From: Microbacterium testaceum StLB037 | GTDB taxonomy: Bacteria > Actinomycetota > Actinomycetes > Actinomycetales > Microbacteriaceae | NCBI RefSeq assembly: GCF_008763945.1 | Contig: NZ_VTQH01000001.1 | Coordinates: forward strand, 1,550,110-1,614,109 | Length of the DNA stretch: 64,000 nt | Direction of reading: 5' to 3' | Part shown: piece after piece, positions 36,237 through 45,414 of the stretch | Position numbering within the stretch: the first letter of the stretch is position 1 | Layout of the letters: the number at the start of each line of letters is the position of its first letter | Translations under genes and position numbers: made by a program | Notes under the pieces: model-generated | Told to the model about the DNA's origin: nothing | Database searches by the model: none | What the model saw: only the letters and a program-made list of their open reading frames with translations

Positions 36237-37598
36237 TCAGTCGTTCCAGGAGGATGGCCCTGCGGTCCCCGCCGGGTACTCGTCGAGGGGCACCTCGTTC
36301 TTGCGCCACGCGTCGATGACCGGCTGCACGATTCGCCAACACTGCTCGGCCGCGTCACCGCGGACGGCCAGCATGGCGTCGCCGTCGAGGATGCCCGAGA
36401 GCACTTCGCCGTAGGCCTTGAGGGCGCCCTCGCCGAGGTGCGCGGAAAGGTTCACGCGCTCGAGATCGAGGGGGTCGTCGGCACCGTTGATGTTGAGGCC
36501 GAGGCTGATCGTGTCGGGACCCAGCGAGAACACCATCTCGGAGGGCTCGCTCTCTCCGATGAACCCGTCGGGAAGGTGGCGCACGGGCTTGAACGTCACC
36601 GTCACCGCGGGGTCTCCCGCGCCGAGCGCCTTGCCCGAGCGCAGCAGGATCGGGACGCCCTGCCAGCGGGCGGTGCGCACCTCGGCGGTCATCTCGGCGA
36701 GCGTCTCGGTGCCACGCGAGGCGTCGACCCCGGGCTCGTCGACATACGACGAGAAGTGACGATCGCCCACGTCTCCCGCGGTGTAGCGCGCGCGGCGCGA
36801 GTTCGCGACCGGATCGTCGTCCTTCACGTGCGTGGCCCGCAGGACCGCCGAGGTCGCATCGCGCAGATCGAGTTGATCGAGGGATGCCGGCGGCTCCATC
36901 GTGACGAAGGCCATCACCTGCAGGAGGTGGCTCTGGATCATGTCGACCAGGGCGCCGGCCGCATCGTAGTAACCGGCGCGGCCCTCGAGGCCGAGGGCCT
37001 CGGGGAAGTCGATGCGGATCGAGGCGATGTCGTCGGCCGACCAGACGCTCTCGACGATGCGGTTCGCGAAGCGCGTGCCCAGGAGGTTCAGCACCGTGGA
37101 ACGGCCCAGGAAGTGGTCGATGCGGAAGACCTGGTCTTCGGGCACGAGGGTCGCCAGTTGCTTGTTGAGCGTGTGGGCGCTGGCCTCGTCGGTACCGAAC
37201 GGCTTCTCGAGGGCGAGGATCGTGCCCTCGGGGATCGTGACATCGCTGAGCGCGAGGCAGGCCTTCTCGGTCACCGCCGGGGGAACCGCGAAGTACAGGG
37301 CCGGTCGGCCCTCGGCGTCGTCGAGCAGCTTCTGCAGGTCGGCGGCCTTCGTGATGTCGGCCTGCGAGTACGTCGTCTCCGAGACGGAGGCGAAGGCATC
37401 GTCGGCATCCATCGTCTGGAAGGCCTTCTCGACCACTCCGCGCCAGTGCTCGTCGGTCCAGTTCTCCATACCGGCGCCGTGCAGACGCACGGACCGGTTC
37501 GGCTCGCGCGAGAGCAACTGGCCGAGGGCCGGGAGGAGCAGTCGCGAGGTGAGGTCGCCCGAGGCGCCCAGGATGATCAGGGTGGTGTCCGCGGCCAT
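36237..37598 (-). CDS. zwf: Glucose-6-phosphate dehydrogenase-like protein
   Basis: 453-residue member of the G6PDH family: NADP-binding GASGDLTSRLLLPAL (11-25), EKPFGTD, substrate/catalytic region RIDHFLGRSTVLNLL and C-terminal domain with FKPVRHLPDG. It is shorter than standard Zwf (about 490-515), and the usual HYLGKE motif reads HFLGRS, so the conserved lysine of that motif is arginine. It may be a second, diverged G6PDH. It stands alone, without opcA, pgl, tal or gnd. ATG 37598 is leaderless, 6 bases after TACGGT. It is divergent from the GH15 gene. Confidence 0.82.
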   Translation of the reverse strand: MAADTTLIILGASGDLTSRLLLPALGQLLSREPNRSVRLHGAGMENWTDEHWRGVVEKAFQTMDADDAFASVSETTYSQADITKAADLQKLLDDAEGRPALYFAVPPAVTEKACLALSDVTIPEGTILALEKPFGTDEASAHTLNKQLATLVPEDQVFRIDHFLGRSTVLNLLGTRFANRIVESVWSADDIASIRIDFPEALGLEGRAGYYDAAGALVDMIQSHLLQVMAFVTMEPPASLDQLDLRDATSAVLRATHVKDDDPVANSRRARYTAGDVGDRHFSSYVDEPGVDASRGTETLAEMTAEVRTARWQGVPILLRSGKALGAGDPAVTVTFKPVRHLPDGFIGESEPSEMVFSLGPDTISLGLNINGADDPLDLERVNLSAHLGEGALKAYGEVLSGILDGDAMLAVRGDAAEQCWRIVQPVIDAWRKNEVPLDEYPAGTAGPSSWND

Positions 37599-37604
37599 GG
37601 GGAA

Positions 37605-37610
37605 ACCGTA
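37605..37610 (-). promoter_or_regulatory. -10 box of leaderless zwf
   Basis: TACGGT (minus strand) ends 6 bases before ATG 37598; no Shine-Dalgarno. Confidence 0.55.
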
Positions 37611-37699
37611 GCGCTCGCCTCCGACATCGCCGTGCCGCTTGCAGCGGGTGCACGGGAACCACTAGCGAGATCGATGAGCATGATGTCGGAGGCACCTGC

Positions 37700-37705
37700 C
37701 ACAAT
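37700..37705 (+). promoter_or_regulatory. -10 box of leaderless GH15 gene
   Basis: CACAAT ends 6 bases before GTG 37712; weaker than the usual TAGGCT but at the same spacing. Confidence 0.45.
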
Positions 37706-37711
37706 CCGAGG

Positions 37712-39493
37712 GTGACGACTCCGATCGAGGACTACGCGGTCCTCAGCAACTGCCGATCCGCCGCTCTCGTCTCCTCCGCGGGGAGCGTCGACTGGTTGTG
37801 CCTGCCGCGGTACGACAGCGGTTCGATGTTCGGCGCCCTGCTCGGCGACGAGTCCCATGGCGCGTGGTCGTTGCGCCCCGCCGACCCCGAGGCCCGGGCG
37901 ACCCGGCGGTACGACGGCGACACGTTCGTGCTCGTCACACGGTGGGAGACCTCGACCGGCATCGCCGACGTCTACGACGCCATGCCCGTCGACGAGGGTG
38001 TCGAGGCCCTCATCCGACGGGTGGTGGGGGTGTCGGGCGCGGTCGACTTCGTCAGCGAGGTGCGTCTGCGCTTCGACTACGCCCGCGCGGTGCCGTGGGT
38101 GCGCCAGATCGGTCACGACGACGAGCACGTCATCCTCGCCGCCGCCGGGCCCGACGCCGTGACGATCCGCGGGCCCCGTCTCATCGCCGTCGACACCGCC
38201 CACCGGGGCCGCTGGACCACGGAAGCGGGCCGAAGCGTCGACTCGGTCCTGGCGTGGGGCCCGTCCTGGCAGGACCCGCCGGCCGCCTTCGACGTCGAGG
38301 CGGCGCTCGAACGCACCCGAGAGTGGTGGGCGGCGTGGGCCGACCGGGTGCAGTCCGCGGGTACGCACGCGGCGCTCGTCACGCGCTCCCTCATGGTGCT
38401 GCGTGCCCTCACGCACTCCGAGACGGGCGGCATCGTGGCGGCGGCCACCACCTCGCTGCCCGAGGCCTTCGGGGGGTCCCGCAACTGGGACTACCGCTAC
38501 GTCTGGCTCCGGGACGCGGCTCTCACCCTCAGCGCCTACATCGCCCACGGCTACCTCGATGCCGCTCACCGCTGGCGCGACTGGCTGCTCCGAGCGATCG
38601 CGGGCGACCCCGCCGACGTGCAGATCATGTACGGCATCGCGGGCGAGCGCGACCTCCCCGAGCGCGAGATCCCGAGCCTCCCCGGCTACGGCGGCGCGGC
38701 CCCCGTGCGCATCGGCAACGGAGCGGTCGACCAGTATCAGGCGGACGTCATCGGCGAGGTCATGGTCGCCCTCGAAGCGGCCCGCGACGCCGGCGTCGAA
38801 GAGACGACGTTCTCGTGGTCCCTCCAGCGCGCGCTCCTCGACCAGTTGGCGAGCGAGGTCGACCGCCCCGACCTGGGCATCTGGGAGATGCGCGGCGACC
38901 CCCACTTCTTCACCCACTCCCGAGCGATGGTGTGGGCCGCGTTCGACCGTGGCATCCGGGCCGTCGAAGAGGGCGGTCGCGACGGCGACGTCGCCACCTG
39001 GCGAAACCTGCGGGATCGCGTCCGAGCCGACATCGACGCGCGCGGAGTGCACGCCGGCGGCTGGTTCACCCAGCACTTCGACACCGACGAGGTCGACGCG
39101 TCGCTCCTCGTGCTGCCGCAGGTGGGCTTCTGCGCCTACGACGACCCGCGCATGCTCGCAACCGTCGCCCGCATGGAAGAGACGCTCATGCCCGACGGCT
39201 GGCTGCTGCGCTACCGCACCACGGGCGTCGACGGGCTGACGGGCGATGAGCACCCCTTCCTCGCGTGCTCGTTCTGGCTCGTCGGGCAATACGCGCACAG
39301 CGGCCGCCGCGACGAGGCGGTCGCGCTCATGCAGCGTCTGACGGCCGTCGCCAACGACCTCGGCCTGCTGTCCGAGGAGTACGACCCCACCAGCGGTCGC
39401 CAGGCGGGCAACACCCCCCAAGCGCTCTCCCACCTCGCCCTGGTGGGCGCGGCCGACGCCCTCGACGCCACCGCGCGCGCCGAGGCGACCTGA
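37712..39493 (+). CDS. Glycoside hydrolase family 15 protein (glucoamylase/trehalase-like)
   Basis: 593 residues. An N-terminal beta domain (IEDYAVLSNCRSAALVSSAGSVDWLCLPRYDSGSMFG split over about 4-40) is followed by an (alpha/alpha)6 catalytic domain. That contains SLPEAFGGSRNWDYRYVWLRD, typical of GH15, and ends with the NTPQALSHLALVGAA motif. Actinobacterial homologues of this layout include trehalases, so trehalose or alpha-glucan breakdown is likely. No signal peptide, hence cytoplasmic. GTG 37712 appears leaderless. It shares the divergent promoter region with zwf, which fits glucose release feeding the pentose phosphate pathway (inference). Confidence 0.88.
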   Translation: MTTPIEDYAVLSNCRSAALVSSAGSVDWLCLPRYDSGSMFGALLGDESHGAWSLRPADPEARATRRYDGDTFVLVTRWETSTGIADVYDAMPVDEGVEALIRRVVGVSGAVDFVSEVRLRFDYARAVPWVRQIGHDDEHVILAAAGPDAVTIRGPRLIAVDTAHRGRWTTEAGRSVDSVLAWGPSWQDPPAAFDVEAALERTREWWAAWADRVQSAGTHAALVTRSLMVLRALTHSETGGIVAAATTSLPEAFGGSRNWDYRYVWLRDAALTLSAYIAHGYLDAAHRWRDWLLRAIAGDPADVQIMYGIAGERDLPEREIPSLPGYGGAAPVRIGNGAVDQYQADVIGEVMVALEAARDAGVEETTFSWSLQRALLDQLASEVDRPDLGIWEMRGDPHFFTHSRAMVWAAFDRGIRAVEEGGRDGDVATWRNLRDRVRADIDARGVHAGGWFTQHFDTDEVDASLLVLPQVGFCAYDDPRMLATVARMEETLMPDGWLLRYRTTGVDGLTGDEHPFLACSFWLVGQYAHSGRRDEAVALMQRLTAVANDLGLLSEEYDPTSGRQAGNTPQALSHLALVGAADALDATARAEAT

Positions 39494-39522
39494 GCCCGAC
39501 CCGACGGACGCCGCCGCGGCCC

Positions 39523-39528
39523 TAGAGT
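39523..39528 (+). promoter_or_regulatory. -10 box of leaderless membrane protein gene
   Basis: TAGAGT ends 6 bases before ATG 39535. Confidence 0.6.
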
Positions 39529-39534
39529 CGACGC

Positions 39535-40272
39535 ATGGACGACGACGTCGAGCTGCGACGGCTGCGCGAGCGCGTGTACGGGGCCGAGGGGGCGTCCGCG
39601 ACGCCCGCGATGATCGAGCGTCTCGCCGAGCTCGAAGATCGCGCCCGCGCCGACTCCTCCCCAGACGTCGCGCCCGACCCGGCTTGCACCGCGTCGGCCC
39701 CCGATGCCCCGGCTCCCGGAGCCCTCGCCCCCGAGAGCCCCGCCGCCGACATCCCCACCCCCGCGGACCCTCCCCGCATCCCGGATGCCACCCGCCTGAC
39801 GCCCCGCCGCGTGCTGCGCGTCGCGGTGACCGCTGTCGGCGCCCTGGTGATGCTCGGGATCGGCATCGCGATCGGGGCGAGCACGGCTCCGACCATGGCC
39901 GCGACCCCCGATCCGGCAGCGGCGGCCTACCCCGAGCTGACGTTCCCGCAGACGGTCGAAGACGTCATCTCGGCCGATATCCTCCGCGACAGTGGCATCG
40001 ACGCCGGGAGCACCCGCTACATCGCCACGGTCAGCGACTTCCGCATCTACCTCGCCCAGCCCGATGACGGTGACGGACGCTGCGTCGTGACCTTCACCTC
40101 GACCGACAACCGTCCGTGGTCGGCCGGGTGCGCGAGCGGAGCGCAGGAGGGGGCCGCGATCTTCGGCGTCGACGAGACCCTGACCGTCGCGATCGGCGAC
40201 CCGGATGACTCCGACGTCACCGGCATCCCGATCCGCTTGTCGCCGAGCGTCACGGCCTACGTGGCGCAGTAG
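39535..40272 (+). CDS. Hypothetical single-span membrane protein
   Basis: 245 residues, family not recognised. The cytosolic N-terminus has a short helix (ELRRLRERVYG) and a Pro/Ala-rich linker (about 45-85). One membrane segment follows (about 96-118, VTAVGALVMLGIGIAIGAST). The outside domain of about 120 residues is predicted to be beta-rich and has two cysteines (RCVVTF and AGCASG) that could form a disulfide. Leaderless ATG 39535. Followed by a gap and a convergent operon. The function is unknown. Confidence 0.75.
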   Translation: MDDDVELRRLRERVYGAEGASATPAMIERLAELEDRARADSSPDVAPDPACTASAPDAPAPGALAPESPAADIPTPADPPRIPDATRLTPRRVLRVAVTAVGALVMLGIGIAIGASTAPTMAATPDPAAAAYPELTFPQTVEDVISADILRDSGIDAGSTRYIATVSDFRIYLAQPDDGDGRCVVTFTSTDNRPWSAGCASGAQEGAAIFGVDETLTVAIGDPDDSDVTGIPIRLSPSVTAYVAQ

Positions 40273-40391
40273 AGAAGGAGAACGACGACGTTCCACGCCG
40301 ATGGTGCCTATTCCGAGTGATCGGGCTCACCCCACGACGGCTCCGAGCGCGAGGAAGCGAGCGGGCGCAGCCAGTCCCGAGCCTCACGACG

Positions 40392-40434
40392 AAAAGGGGC
40401 GGATGGATGCCGAAGCCCTGGCATCCATCCGCCC
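40392..40434 (-). terminator. Intrinsic terminator of the two-component/ABC-2 operon
   Basis: Perfect 15-bp stem GGGCGGATGGATGCC/GGCATCCATCCGCCC with an 8-base loop. On the minus strand it is followed by CCTTTTC. It lies just downstream of the last gene of the operon. Confidence 0.88.
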
Positions 40435-40454
40435 GCTGACCGGACCCGAACCGG

Positions 40455-41597
40455 TCAGCCCCGCAGAGCCTCGCCGAGCTTGACGCGCGCCCCCATGCGC
40501 AGCAGCGAGTTGCGGTAGATGCGGGCGGCGACGCCGATCGCGAGCACGCACGAGGCGAGTAGCACGAGCAGCGAGAGCACGGGCTCCCACCACTGCGCGT
40601 CGCCGAGGTACATGCGCAGCGGCATCCCCACCGGGGCCGAGAACGGCACGTACGACATGATCGTCAGCACGACGGGGTTGTCGTTGAAGAAGATCACCAA
40701 GAAGTACGGCGCCATGATCAGCATCGTGATCGGCGTCGTGGTGGCCCCGATGTCCTCCTGTCGCGAGACCATCGCGGCGGCCGCGGCGAACAGCGCCGCC
40801 AGCAGGACGAATCCGAACAGGAAGAAGATCGCGAACCAGGCGATAGGGGCGCCGAGCGCATCGAGTACCCCGGCCTGACCGGTGACTGCGAGTCCCACCA
40901 CAGCGACGGCGGCGAGCAGCACGATCTGGGCCATCGCGAGGATCGTGTTGCCGAGCACCTTGCCCGCGAGCAACGCCCGCACCGGGATCGCCGAGATGAG
41001 GATCTCGACCACGCGCGTCTGCTTCTCCTCCACCACGCTCTGCGCGATCGTCCCGCCGAAGGTGGTCGCCGCGATCAGGAAAACGATGCCGAAGGCCAGC
41101 GCGATGAAGTACCGCAGCACGTCAGCGGCGTTCGAGCCGGGTTCGAGCCGGTCGACCGGTGGGGTGTCGCTCAGCATCTGCAGGAGCGTCGAGGGGACGC
41201 TGTCCTTCACCACGACGGTGAAATCGAACGACGACTCCGACGATCCCGAGACCAGGGCGGCATCCACCGTCCCCTCTGCCACGAGGGCACGAGCGGCGTC
41301 ATCGCTGTCGGCGACCGTCACCTCGAGCCCCTCGAGACCCGACACATCGGCCTGCGTCTGAGAGGTGACGGCGACCGGGATGCCGCTGGAGCTGGCATTC
41401 GAGGCCGCGAAACCGCCCCAGAGCACCGAGGCGAGGGCGGCGACGATGAGGATCGCGGTCGAGATGACGAAGGCCTTGCTGCGCAGCTTCGAGCCGATCT
41501 CGCGCTCGGCGACCAGCCAGATGCTGCGCAGCTCGCCGGGTGCGGGGTGCGGCGTCGTCTTCCGCGAGGGGGCCGGCGCGGTCGTCAGGGTGCTCAC
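40455..41597 (-). CDS. ABC-2 type exporter permease (NatB-like)
   Basis: 380 residues. A first membrane segment at about 44-66 is followed by a large extracytoplasmic region (about 67-170), then five further segments, the layout of NatB/YhaP-type permeases. The motif EKQTRVVEILISAIPVRALLAGK (split near 190-213) before the second segment is characteristic of this family. The GTG start overlaps the ATPase stop (GTGA), so the two are translationally coupled. Proposed role is export of sodium, a drug or a peptide under control of the adjoining two-component system; substrate not determined. Confidence 0.87.
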   Translation of the reverse strand: MSTLTTAPAPSRKTTPHPAPGELRSIWLVAEREIGSKLRSKAFVISTAILIVAALASVLWGGFAASNASSSGIPVAVTSQTQADVSGLEGLEVTVADSDDAARALVAEGTVDAALVSGSSESSFDFTVVVKDSVPSTLLQMLSDTPPVDRLEPGSNAADVLRYFIALAFGIVFLIAATTFGGTIAQSVVEEKQTRVVEILISAIPVRALLAGKVLGNTILAMAQIVLLAAVAVVGLAVTGQAGVLDALGAPIAWFAIFFLFGFVLLAALFAAAAAMVSRQEDIGATTTPITMLIMAPYFLVIFFNDNPVVLTIMSYVPFSAPVGMPLRMYLGDAQWWEPVLSLLVLLASCVLAIGVAARIYRNSLLRMGARVKLGEALRG

Positions 41598-42478
41598 TGG
41601 ATGACCTCCTTGAAGATCTCGGCCAGGGTGGGCCGCTGGGGGGAGAAGCCGGCCACGTCGCCGCGTTCGACCGCCGCGCGCAGGACGCGCTGGGCGGTGG
41701 CGTCGTCGTCGGCGTCGAAGAGGGCGTATCCGCCGTCGAAGTCGATCACCCGTACGCCGGGCTCGTCACGAAGCCATCCGGTGTCTCCCCGCGAGACCAG
41801 CTCGTAGCGGTGGGACGCGTGCTCGGCGCGAAGGCCCTCGCGGCTGCCGGCCGCGCGGATCGTTCCGTCGGCGATGATGACGAGGTCGTCGCAGAGGCGC
41901 TCGACAACGTCGAGCTGGTGCGACGAGAACAGCACCGCCGCGCCCTCCGCCGCCTTCTCCTGCAGGACGCCGGCGACCACATCGACCGCCAAGGGGTCCA
42001 GGCCCGAGAACGGCTCGTCGAGGATCAGCACCTCGGGCTCGTGCACGAGAGAGGCGGCGATCTGCGCGCGCTGCTGGTTGCCGAGCGACAGCGTCTCGAT
42101 GAGGTCGCCGAGGCGCTCGCCGAGACCGAGCCGTTCGAGCAGCGCCGTCGCCTTCGCGTTCGCCTCGGCCTTGCCGAAGCCGTGCAGTCGGGCGAGGTAG
42201 GCGATGTGCTCGGCCACCTTCATCTTGGGATACAGCCCGCGCTCCTCGGGCATGTAGCCGAAGCGGCGCCGGTCGGCGGTGGTGACGGCGGCACCGTTCA
42301 GCTCGACGGTGCCGGCGTCCGTGCCGAGCACCCCGAGCGCGATGCGCATGGTCGTCGTCTTCCCGGCGCCGTTACCGCCGACGAAGCCGGTCAGTCGCCC
42401 GGGGGCGACGTCGAAGCCCACGCCGTCGAGCACGCGGCGTCCGCCGTAGCTCTTGGTGATGCCGTCCAGATGGAGCAC
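41594..42478 (-). CDS. ABC exporter ATPase (NatA-like)
   Basis: 294-residue ATPase with Walker A GGNGAGKTT (34-42), signature LSLGNQQRAQIAA, Walker B LILDEPFSGLD, and a C-terminal extension typical of NatA/DRA-type exporters (TLAEIFKEVIQ end). The signature starts LSLGN rather than LSGGQ, a variant common in this branch. I chose GTG 42478 with GGAAGG 8 bases upstream on the minus strand; the frame is open to 42508. It follows the response regulator by 105 bases. Confidence 0.9.
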   Translation of the reverse strand: MLHLDGITKSYGGRRVLDGVGFDVAPGRLTGFVGGNGAGKTTTMRIALGVLGTDAGTVELNGAAVTTADRRRFGYMPEERGLYPKMKVAEHIAYLARLHGFGKAEANAKATALLERLGLGERLGDLIETLSLGNQQRAQIAASLVHEPEVLILDEPFSGLDPLAVDVVAGVLQEKAAEGAAVLFSSHQLDVVERLCDDLVIIADGTIRAAGSREGLRAEHASHRYELVSRGDTGWLRDEPGVRVIDFDGGYALFDADDDATAQRVLRAAVERGDVAGFSPQRPTLAEIFKEVIQ

Positions 42479-42583
42479 GATGCATCCCTTCCTCTCGATG
42501 TCTCCCACGCTAGGGATCGAGATGTCGCGCCGCCTCCGCCCCGTGACGGTTCTGCGGCTCCACCCTGAGGGGGAGGGGGGGCG

Positions 42584-43261
42584 TCAGGCCAGTCCGTGCC
42601 GGTGCGCGAGCACGACGGCCTGCACACGGTCGCGCGCGCCGAGCTTCTGCAGGATGTTCGACACGTGCGTCTTCACCGTGGCCTCGCCGATGAACAGGCG
42701 CGCGGCGATCTCGGCATTGCTCAGGGCCTCGGCCACCAGGCGTAGCACTTCGCTCTCGCGCTCGGTGAGCGGCTCGGTGAGACGCAGCGGTTCGATCGTG
42801 GCGGCGGGGGCGGATGCCGGCACCTCGGCGTCACGCGAGGCGAAGCGCTCGATCACCCGGCGCGTGACCTCGGGGGCGAGCAGCGCGTCCCCGGCGCCGA
42901 CGATGCGCACGGCGGAGACGAGCTCTTCGGGGCCCGCGTTCTTGAGGAGGAAGCCGCTGGCCCCGGCGGCCAGCGCCGAGAAGAGGTAGTCGTCACGGTC
43001 GAAGGTCGTCACGACGAGCACCGCCGCGTCGGACTCGGGGTCCTCGGACAGGCGGCGGGTGGCTTCGAGGCCGTCCATGTCGGGCATCTGCACGTCCATG
43101 CAGATGACGTCCGGCCGCAGACGCGCCGCCGCGGTGAGGGCTTCGACCCCGGATGCCGCTTCGCCCACGACCTCGATGTCGGGCTCGAGCGACAGGATCG
43201 TGCGGAATCCCGCCCGCATCATGGCGTGGTCGTCGACGAGCAGGACGCGCAGCTCAGACAT
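42584..43261 (-). CDS. NarL/LuxR-type response regulator
   Basis: 225 residues. The receiver domain (1-120) has acidic pocket D10/D11 and phosphoacceptor D56 (ICMDVQMPDMDG). The C-terminal LuxR HTH is LTERESEVLRLVAEALSNAEIA followed by VKTHVSNILQKLGARDRVQAV. The linker (about 125-165) is Ala/Pro-rich. Its start overlaps the 3' end of the kinase gene by 8 bases. It should activate the downstream ABC-2 exporter genes when phosphorylated. Confidence 0.95.
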   Translation of the reverse strand: MSELRVLLVDDHAMMRAGFRTILSLEPDIEVVGEAASGVEALTAAARLRPDVICMDVQMPDMDGLEATRRLSEDPESDAAVLVVTTFDRDDYLFSALAAGASGFLLKNAGPEELVSAVRIVGAGDALLAPEVTRRVIERFASRDAEVPASAPAATIEPLRLTEPLTERESEVLRLVAEALSNAEIAARLFIGEATVKTHVSNILQKLGARDRVQAVVLAHRHGLA

Positions 43262-44513
43262 GCGCCACCTCCGCCGTCGCCAGCGGCACGCGAACGCGCA
43301 CGAGGTAGCCGCCGCGTGAGCGTGGTCCGATGTCGATCGTCCCCCCGGACACGGCCGCGCGCTCGCGCATGCCGAGCTGTCCGAGACCCGGCACCGACGA
43401 ACCGCGGCGTCCGGTGTTCGCGACCTCGAGTTCTACGGCATCCGTCTCGAATCGGAGGCGCACGTCGGCGGTGGCGTCGGGGCCCGCGTGGCGACGCGCA
43501 TTCGTCAACGCCTCCTGGGCGATGCGGTACAGGTTGACCTGCACGAGCGGCGGGGGATCGCAGGCGGGGTCGCCGACGACGGTGAAGGTGGTGGGCAGAC
43601 CCGCGGCGGTGGCGTCGTCGACAAGGGATCGGATCGAGCTGAGTCCGTGGGTGGTGGGCGCCGTGTCGGGGGCCGCATCGCCGTCGGGCGTCCGCAGGGT
43701 CTCGAGCAACTGGCGCAGTTCGTGCAGCGAGGTGCGCGCGGAGCTCTCGACACCTGCCAGCGTCTCGCGAGCGGCGTCGGGGTCGCGGGCCAGCAGTGAT
43801 CGGGCCACCCCCGCCTGCACGCCCATGAGCGAGACGTGATGGGCCACGACGTCGTGCAGCTCGCGCGCGATGCGGACGCGGTCGAGGGCGACGGCCTGCG
43901 CCGCGGTCACCTCGCGCTCGGACTCGAGCTCGGCCGTGCGCTCCTCGAGGGCGGCGCGCTCGCGCATCTGCTGGTACGAGCGATCGCCGAAGTAGTACGC
44001 CCCGCCGAAGAAGAGCGCGTTGATGCCGAGCGTCAGCAGTTGCGCCGCGACGAAGGGCGAGAAGGCGCCGACGCGCGAGAAGGCACCCTCGGTCACGCCG
44101 TCGACCGGCTGCGTGGCGTCTTGGAACATGACCACGAACAGCCAGACGAACATGCCGACGATGATGGCCACGCGGACGATGGTCGCCCGGCGACGACTCG
44201 TCTCCCAGGCGCCGACGGTGTACAGCGCGATGAACATGGCGATGTTGCCGGCGTACACCTCGGGGATGCGGAAGGTCACGGCCAGGAAGTACGCGAGGGA
44301 GACGAGGACGGCGGTGACCGAGGGCCACCGCCGGCGCAGCGCGATGGGAGCGGCGAGCACGAACACGTACGCCACGGCGATGGCCAGCGAGTTCTGCTGA
44401 TCGCCGTAGATCCCCGCGACCGACGACAGCACCGCGCTGAGCAGGCCGCCCAGCAGCAGCACGACCGCGAGCACGATGTCGTTCCGTTGCTGCGCGCGCG
44501 TGATCCGTGGCAT
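43254..44513 (-). CDS. Sensor histidine kinase (HisKA_3/DesK type)
   Basis: 419 residues. Five or six membrane segments in residues 1-175 have almost no extracytoplasmic loop, so the signal is probably sensed in the membrane. A coiled coil follows (about 180-210), then the phosphoacceptor H220 in ARELHDVVAHH, and an HATPase_c domain with the N-box NARRHAGPDA and G-box GLGQLGMRERAA. ATG 44513 is leaderless, 6 bases after TAGCGT; the GGAGGG in the same gap is too close to serve as Shine-Dalgarno. First gene of a four-gene operon. Confidence 0.94.
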   Translation of the reverse strand: MPRITRAQQRNDIVLAVVLLLGGLLSAVLSSVAGIYGDQQNSLAIAVAYVFVLAAPIALRRRWPSVTAVLVSLAYFLAVTFRIPEVYAGNIAMFIALYTVGAWETSRRRATIVRVAIIVGMFVWLFVVMFQDATQPVDGVTEGAFSRVGAFSPFVAAQLLTLGINALFFGGAYYFGDRSYQQMRERAALEERTAELESEREVTAAQAVALDRVRIARELHDVVAHHVSLMGVQAGVARSLLARDPDAARETLAGVESSARTSLHELRQLLETLRTPDGDAAPDTAPTTHGLSSIRSLVDDATAAGLPTTFTVVGDPACDPPPLVQVNLYRIAQEALTNARRHAGPDATADVRLRFETDAVELEVANTGRRGSSVPGLGQLGMRERAAVSGGTIDIGPRSRGGYLVRVRVPLATAEVAHV

Positions 44514-44519
44514 CCCTCC

Positions 44520-44525
44520 ACGCTA
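44520..44525 (-). promoter_or_regulatory. -10 box of the histidine kinase operon
   Basis: TAGCGT (minus strand) ends 6 bases before ATG 44513. Confidence 0.55.
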
Positions 44526-44657
44526 GAGGCGACCACCGACACCTGCATCCCCCGTGAGGCGGAGTCAAGAGGAGCAGGAATACAGGTTCGACCGTGATGC
44601 TTGCACGTGAATGAATCAGGGCGCCCGGCGCCCCCGTCGTCTGGAAAGAGGATCACC

Positions 44658-45224
44658 GTGACCGAGATCGGCTACATCGTCGGCAGCATCTCCAGCACCT
44701 CCATCAACCGTCGCCTGGCCAAGGCGCTCGAGAAGGTCGCGCCCGAGGGTGTGACGCTCAAGGAGGTCCCCATCGCAGACCTCCCGTTCTACTCGCCCGA
44801 CTACGACGGCGACTTCCCCCAGGTCGCGCGCGACTTCAAGAAGGCGATCGAGGACTCCGACGCGATGTTCATCGTGACCCCCGAGTACAGCCGCTCCATT
44901 CCCGGCGTGCTCAAGAACGCCCTCGACTGGTCGGCCCGTCCCTACGGCGAGGCGTCGTTCAACGACAAGCCCACCGCCGTCATCGGCACCTCGCAGGGCG
45001 GCATCGCCACGGCCGCGGGTCAGCAGCACCTGCGCTCCGTGCTCCTGCACTACAACGCCCTCGTCCTCGGCCAGCCCGAGGGCTACATCCAGTCGACCCC
45101 CGGCCTGTTCGAAGAGGACGGCACCGTCACCGACGAGGGAACGGCCGACTTCCTGCGCTCGATCATCGAGGCGCTCGTGACCCTGGCGAAGCGCACCGCT
45201 CCCGCCGAGGTTCCCGCGGCCTGA
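44658..45224 (+). CDS. NADPH-dependent FMN reductase
   Basis: 188-residue flavodoxin-fold reductase. IGYIVGSISSTSINRRLAKAL is the FMN phosphate loop; FIVTPEYSRSIPGVLKNALDW is the family hallmark, and GTSQGGIATAAGQQHLR binds the isoalloxazine edge. GTG 44658 has AAAGAGGA upstream; the 19 residues before it in the open frame are not expected to be translated. Related enzymes reduce FMN, quinones or azo dyes. Monocistronic. Confidence 0.9.
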   Translation: MTEIGYIVGSISSTSINRRLAKALEKVAPEGVTLKEVPIADLPFYSPDYDGDFPQVARDFKKAIEDSDAMFIVTPEYSRSIPGVLKNALDWSARPYGEASFNDKPTAVIGTSQGGIATAAGQQHLRSVLLHYNALVLGQPEGYIQSTPGLFEEDGTVTDEGTADFLRSIIEALVTLAKRTAPAEVPAA

Positions 45225-45292
45225 GGCACGTTCGCGACGGGGTCGGGGGTTCGCCCTCGACTCCGTCGTCGTACGTACGAGGCGGCCCGAGT

Positions 45293-45348
45293 CCCTGAGC
45301 CCGTCGAAGGGGCCGCACGCTGCGGTCCCGGTGGCTTCGACAGGCTTA
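45293..45348. repeat. Inverted CTTCGACAGGCT-type repeat
   Basis: TGAGCCCGTCGAAG (45296-45309) and CTTCGACAGGCTTA (45335-45348) pair at 12 of 14 positions around a 25-base loop. Words of this kind (CTTCGACAGGCTCAGG) are, as I recall, dispersed in many genomes. Downstream of the FMN reductase gene. Confidence 0.6.
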
Positions 45349-45402
45349 CCCCCCCCTCCCGCCTCGGCCGTCGCCCCCGAGCCGCGACACCTCCACCGCG
45401 CG

Positions 45403-45408
45403 TAGGGT
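45403..45408 (+). promoter_or_regulatory. -10 box of leaderless small gene
   Basis: TAGGGT ends 6 bases before ATG 45415. Confidence 0.6.
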
Positions 45409-45414
45409 TCCGTC

